Position numbers and translations under genes: made by a program | Notes under the pieces: generated by a model | What the model was told of the DNA's origin: nothing | Database searches by the model: none | What the model saw: only the letters and a program-made list of their open reading frames with translations | Shown: positions 61,983 to 64,000 of the stretch, piece after piece | How the letters are laid out: each line of letters opens with the position of its first letter | Numbering within the stretch: position 1 is the first letter of the stretch | Assembly (NCBI GenBank): GCA_964526695.1 | Contig: CAZGJA010000133.1 | Span: 1 to 64,000, forward strand | Source: JABWBH01 sp964526695 | GTDB lineage: Bacteria > Planctomycetota > Phycisphaerae > UBA1845 | Length of the DNA stretch: 64,000 nt | Direction: 5' to 3'

Positions 61983-63365
61983 ATGCGTAACTTCGTTCTT
62001 GCGGCAGTCGGCATCTTGCTTGCGGTCATCGGCGGCACCCGGAGCCGCGCCATTCAGGAGGCGCCCAAACGAACTCCGAAAATCGAGGTTGAAAAAAGCT
62101 CGATCGACCTGGGAGAAGTGCTCGACGGCGACAAGGTGCCGTTGGAATATCGACTGCGGAACGTCGGCGACGGAGATCTGATCATCGGGCAAGTGGCGCC
62201 CGATTGCGGATGCACCGTGGTGGATCTCAGCGATCAGGATCGGGTGGTTCGCCCGGGTGAGTCGAGAGTGCTGAAGTTGACGTTTGATTCGACAGGCCGG
62301 GCGATGGATGTGGCGCAGAAGAAGACGATCGGAGTCGAAACGAACGACCCGGCGAATAAGGGGGTGACGCTGGATTTCTCGGTTGTGGTCAAGTCGCTGT
62401 TTCGGCTCAGTCCCTCGGGCAACTTTCACTTGCAGGCGCTTCGTCGAGGGGATGAGTCACGTCGTCCGCTCGATGTGTTTCCCGGTTCGCACGGCCAGGA
62501 CGTGCGGGTGTTGAGCGCTGACATTCCCTCCGCGCTTCCTTTGTCCAAGCGCGATGAAGCCATCACCGAGAAGGGAATCAAGGGAACGCGCCTGACGTTC
62601 CGGGCCAACGAGGACGCGCCGTTGGGGCCTGCGGAAGCGCCGCTGACGCTGAAGCTGGAGGTGAACGGTCGAACGATCGAGCGCAAGATCACGTTGCAGG
62701 TCACGATTGTCGGGGACATCGAGTTTCGGCCGACGATGATCAACCTGGTGAATCAGCGCACGGCGCCGGGCCGCAAGCTCGCGCCCATCACGTTGACTTC
62801 GACGACGCGGCGCCCGCTGAAGGTTCTCAAGGCTGAGGGCGGCCCTGTGCTGGATTTGGAGGTTCGCCCGGGCACGCGCGCGGACCAGACGGAGCAGGTG
62901 GTTCAGCCGGTGGTCCGCGGCGATGCGCCGACCGGGCCTTTCGCGGCCATGGTGCGCATCACGACTGATTCGATCGACCAGCCGGTCGTGCGGGTTCCGG
63001 TGTACGGTCATGTTTCCGCTCCAGTGGAGATCGAGCCGGAGCTGGTGATCCTCCGCGACGACGGCAGCGTGGTCGGGGCGAGTCGCTTCGTGCGCCTTCT
63101 GTGCACGAGGACGGGCGGCGAGTTTCACGTGAAGCGCATCGAGTCCAGCTTGTCGCTGGTGGCCGCGAAGCGCGGGGCGGAGCCTGGAGAGGATCAGCCG
63201 CAAGTGGAAAACCTCGTGGTGTATCTGCTGGGGGAGGCGCCCTCCGGTGTACAACGAGGTACGCTGACGATTGAGACGACGCTGCCGGAGTTGCCCACGC
63301 TGACCCTTCCATTCGTGGTGTTGAGCAAGACGGCGGATCTGGCCGAAGTACTGGGAAAGGAATAG
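61983..63365 (+). CDS. Exported DUF1573 protein
   Basis: 460 residues. Signal peptide (AAVGILLAVIGGTRSRA). Residues about 35-125 are a DUF1573 domain with the typical DCGCTVVDLS; further Ig-like/ASPM-SPD2-type beta-sandwich domains follow to the C-terminus. Proteins with this domain are abundant in Planctomycetota and Bacteroidota and their role is unclear; a periplasmic or surface structural part is likely. GGAGAG seven bases before ATG 61983. Confidence 0.85.
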   Translation: MRNFVLAAVGILLAVIGGTRSRAIQEAPKRTPKIEVEKSSIDLGEVLDGDKVPLEYRLRNVGDGDLIIGQVAPDCGCTVVDLSDQDRVVRPGESRVLKLTFDSTGRAMDVAQKKTIGVETNDPANKGVTLDFSVVVKSLFRLSPSGNFHLQALRRGDESRRPLDVFPGSHGQDVRVLSADIPSALPLSKRDEAITEKGIKGTRLTFRANEDAPLGPAEAPLTLKLEVNGRTIERKITLQVTIVGDIEFRPTMINLVNQRTAPGRKLAPITLTSTTRRPLKVLKAEGGPVLDLEVRPGTRADQTEQVVQPVVRGDAPTGPFAAMVRITTDSIDQPVVRVPVYGHVSAPVEIEPELVILRDDGSVVGASRFVRLLCTRTGGEFHVKRIESSLSLVAAKRGAEPGEDQPQVENLVVYLLGEAPSGVQRGTLTIETTLPELPTLTLPFVVLSKTADLAEVLGKE

Positions 63366-63368
63366 CGC

Positions 63369-63572
63369 ATGGCCGAGGGAACGGATGCGAAGGGGGCGGG
63401 CGGTGACGCGGAGGCGCCGCAGGCGCGGCGCGAGCCGACCGTCTGGGAGGATCCGAGCATTCCGGTCGGGCTTTCGCCGCCCAGACCACGGGCACTGCTC
63501 TTTTGTTCCGTGCTGCTGTGGATGGCATGGGTCGTCGCGCTGGTGACAATGGCCTGGCACGCTCGCGCGTAG
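63369..63572 (+). CDS. Small single-pass membrane protein
   Basis: 67 residues: acidic/Pro-rich N-terminal half and one membrane helix near the end (ALLFCSVLLWMAWVVALVTMAW). It starts 3 bp after the stop of the DUF1573 gene, so the two are likely translated together. No family recognised. Confidence 0.65.
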   Translation: MAEGTDAKGAGGDAEAPQARREPTVWEDPSIPVGLSPPRPRALLFCSVLLWMAWVVALVTMAWHARA

Positions 63573-63629
63573 CCGGCCGCCATGCCTTCGCGGAGCGCCG
63601 GCCTGCGGGCGCGTGGCTTGGGTGCAAAC

Positions 63630-64000
63630 ATGACGGCGGTCACGGATGACATTCAGCGCAGCAGAGAGGAGCCTCCCACGACTCAGCCCCCCCCCCGCGA
63701 AGCGGTTTTGAACAGCAACATTGAGGCGCTGCGCGTCCTGCAGCCTGAACTTGCCGACCTGCTGCGGACCTTGCCTCGGTTGCCTGGCGCCGAGCTGCAT
63801 CGTTCGCGCGACGGAGGCTGGACGTTTCGCGTTCTCGACGAATCCGGCGCATCCACATGGATGGGCGCATCGTCCATGCCCCGGGTCAGCGCGGAGGCGC
63901 AGTTCGGAAACCTCAGCAGCGCGGTATTGAGCGTCGTGTTGCCCGGCGTACTGACGGGGATGGAACCGCGGGTGGCCGCACAGTCGCTGGCTGCGTCGTG
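63630..64000 (+). CDS. Partial gene at the window end, possibly DUF115/MptE-like
   Basis: Open to the end of the window; 123 codons seen. After a polar N-terminus comes NSNIEALRVLQPELADLLRT, reminiscent of the opening of DUF115 (6-hydroxymethylpterin diphosphokinase MptE-like) proteins, which include glycosyl-transfer factors for surface structures. That match is weak. A run of nine C (63687-63695) encodes Pro-Pro-Pro. ATG 63582 in the same frame is an alternative start. Codon usage fits the neighbours. Confidence 0.5.
   Translation, partial: MTAVTDDIQRSREEPPTTQPPPREAVLNSNIEALRVLQPELADLLRTLPRLPGAELHRSRDGGWTFRVLDESGASTWMGASSMPRVSAEAQFGNLSSAVLSVVLPGVLTGMEPRVAAQSLAAS

Overview
This window looks like a stretch of a planctomycete chromosome, most likely of the class Phycisphaerae. 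The evidence is high GC, very large secreted repeat proteins, a DUF1573 protein, a DUF2961 (GH172) protein, a FabZ-ACP-FabZ-FabF-FabF gene set and many short palindromic intergenic repeats of a kind I associate with planctomycete genomes. No rRNA, tRNA, phage module or CRISPR array was found. The placement rests on gene families and repeats, not on a marker tree.

Layout. 64-7459 (minus): an atypical SDR gene followed by three tightly overlapping c-type cytochrome genes, one fused to a membrane b-type cytochrome and one an NHL-propeller fused to 20 CXXCH haem sites. This could form a quinol-to-exterior electron path. 7712-13156: metabolic genes (enolase-superfamily enzyme, sugar isomerase-like TIM barrel, GNAT, methylisocitrate lyase) and a PIN-type toxin pair. 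13275-36209: surface and secreted proteins (kelch-like, FG-GAP, cysteine-repeat and Ig-like proteins, a lipoprotein phosphodiesterase, two pseudopilin-like proteins, a GDSL hydrolase) interrupted by a c-di-AMP riboswitch controlling a KimA-like potassium transporter. Four of the secreted proteins share one C-terminal Cys-containing domain. 36857-44122: beta-CASP nuclease, ABC-F ATPase, a candidate small RNA, panC, and an insertion sequence whose transposase is broken by a 26-bp tandem duplication. 44536-52589: a lipoprotein with ten six-cysteine repeats, an MFS-acyltransferase fusion, a PQQ-like propeller and a YceI-TPR protein.

52975-64000 is the most housekeeping-like part: ribosomal protein S1, then a fatty-acid or polyketide-like cluster (two hot-dog dehydratases, an ACP and two ketosynthases, one lacking both catalytic histidines), a STAS protein, ParB with a parS site directly upstream, MobA, a DUF1573 protein and the start of a further gene. 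The parS-parB pair suggests, but does not prove, that the replication origin is not far away.

Intergenic space is rich in palindromic repeats: a composite element of about 100 bp with three full and two half copies, a short GC-rich repeat that also runs into coding frames, and degenerate short-period tandem repeats. Starts were chosen by ribosome binding sites, signal peptides and overlaps; several N-termini remain uncertain and are marked.
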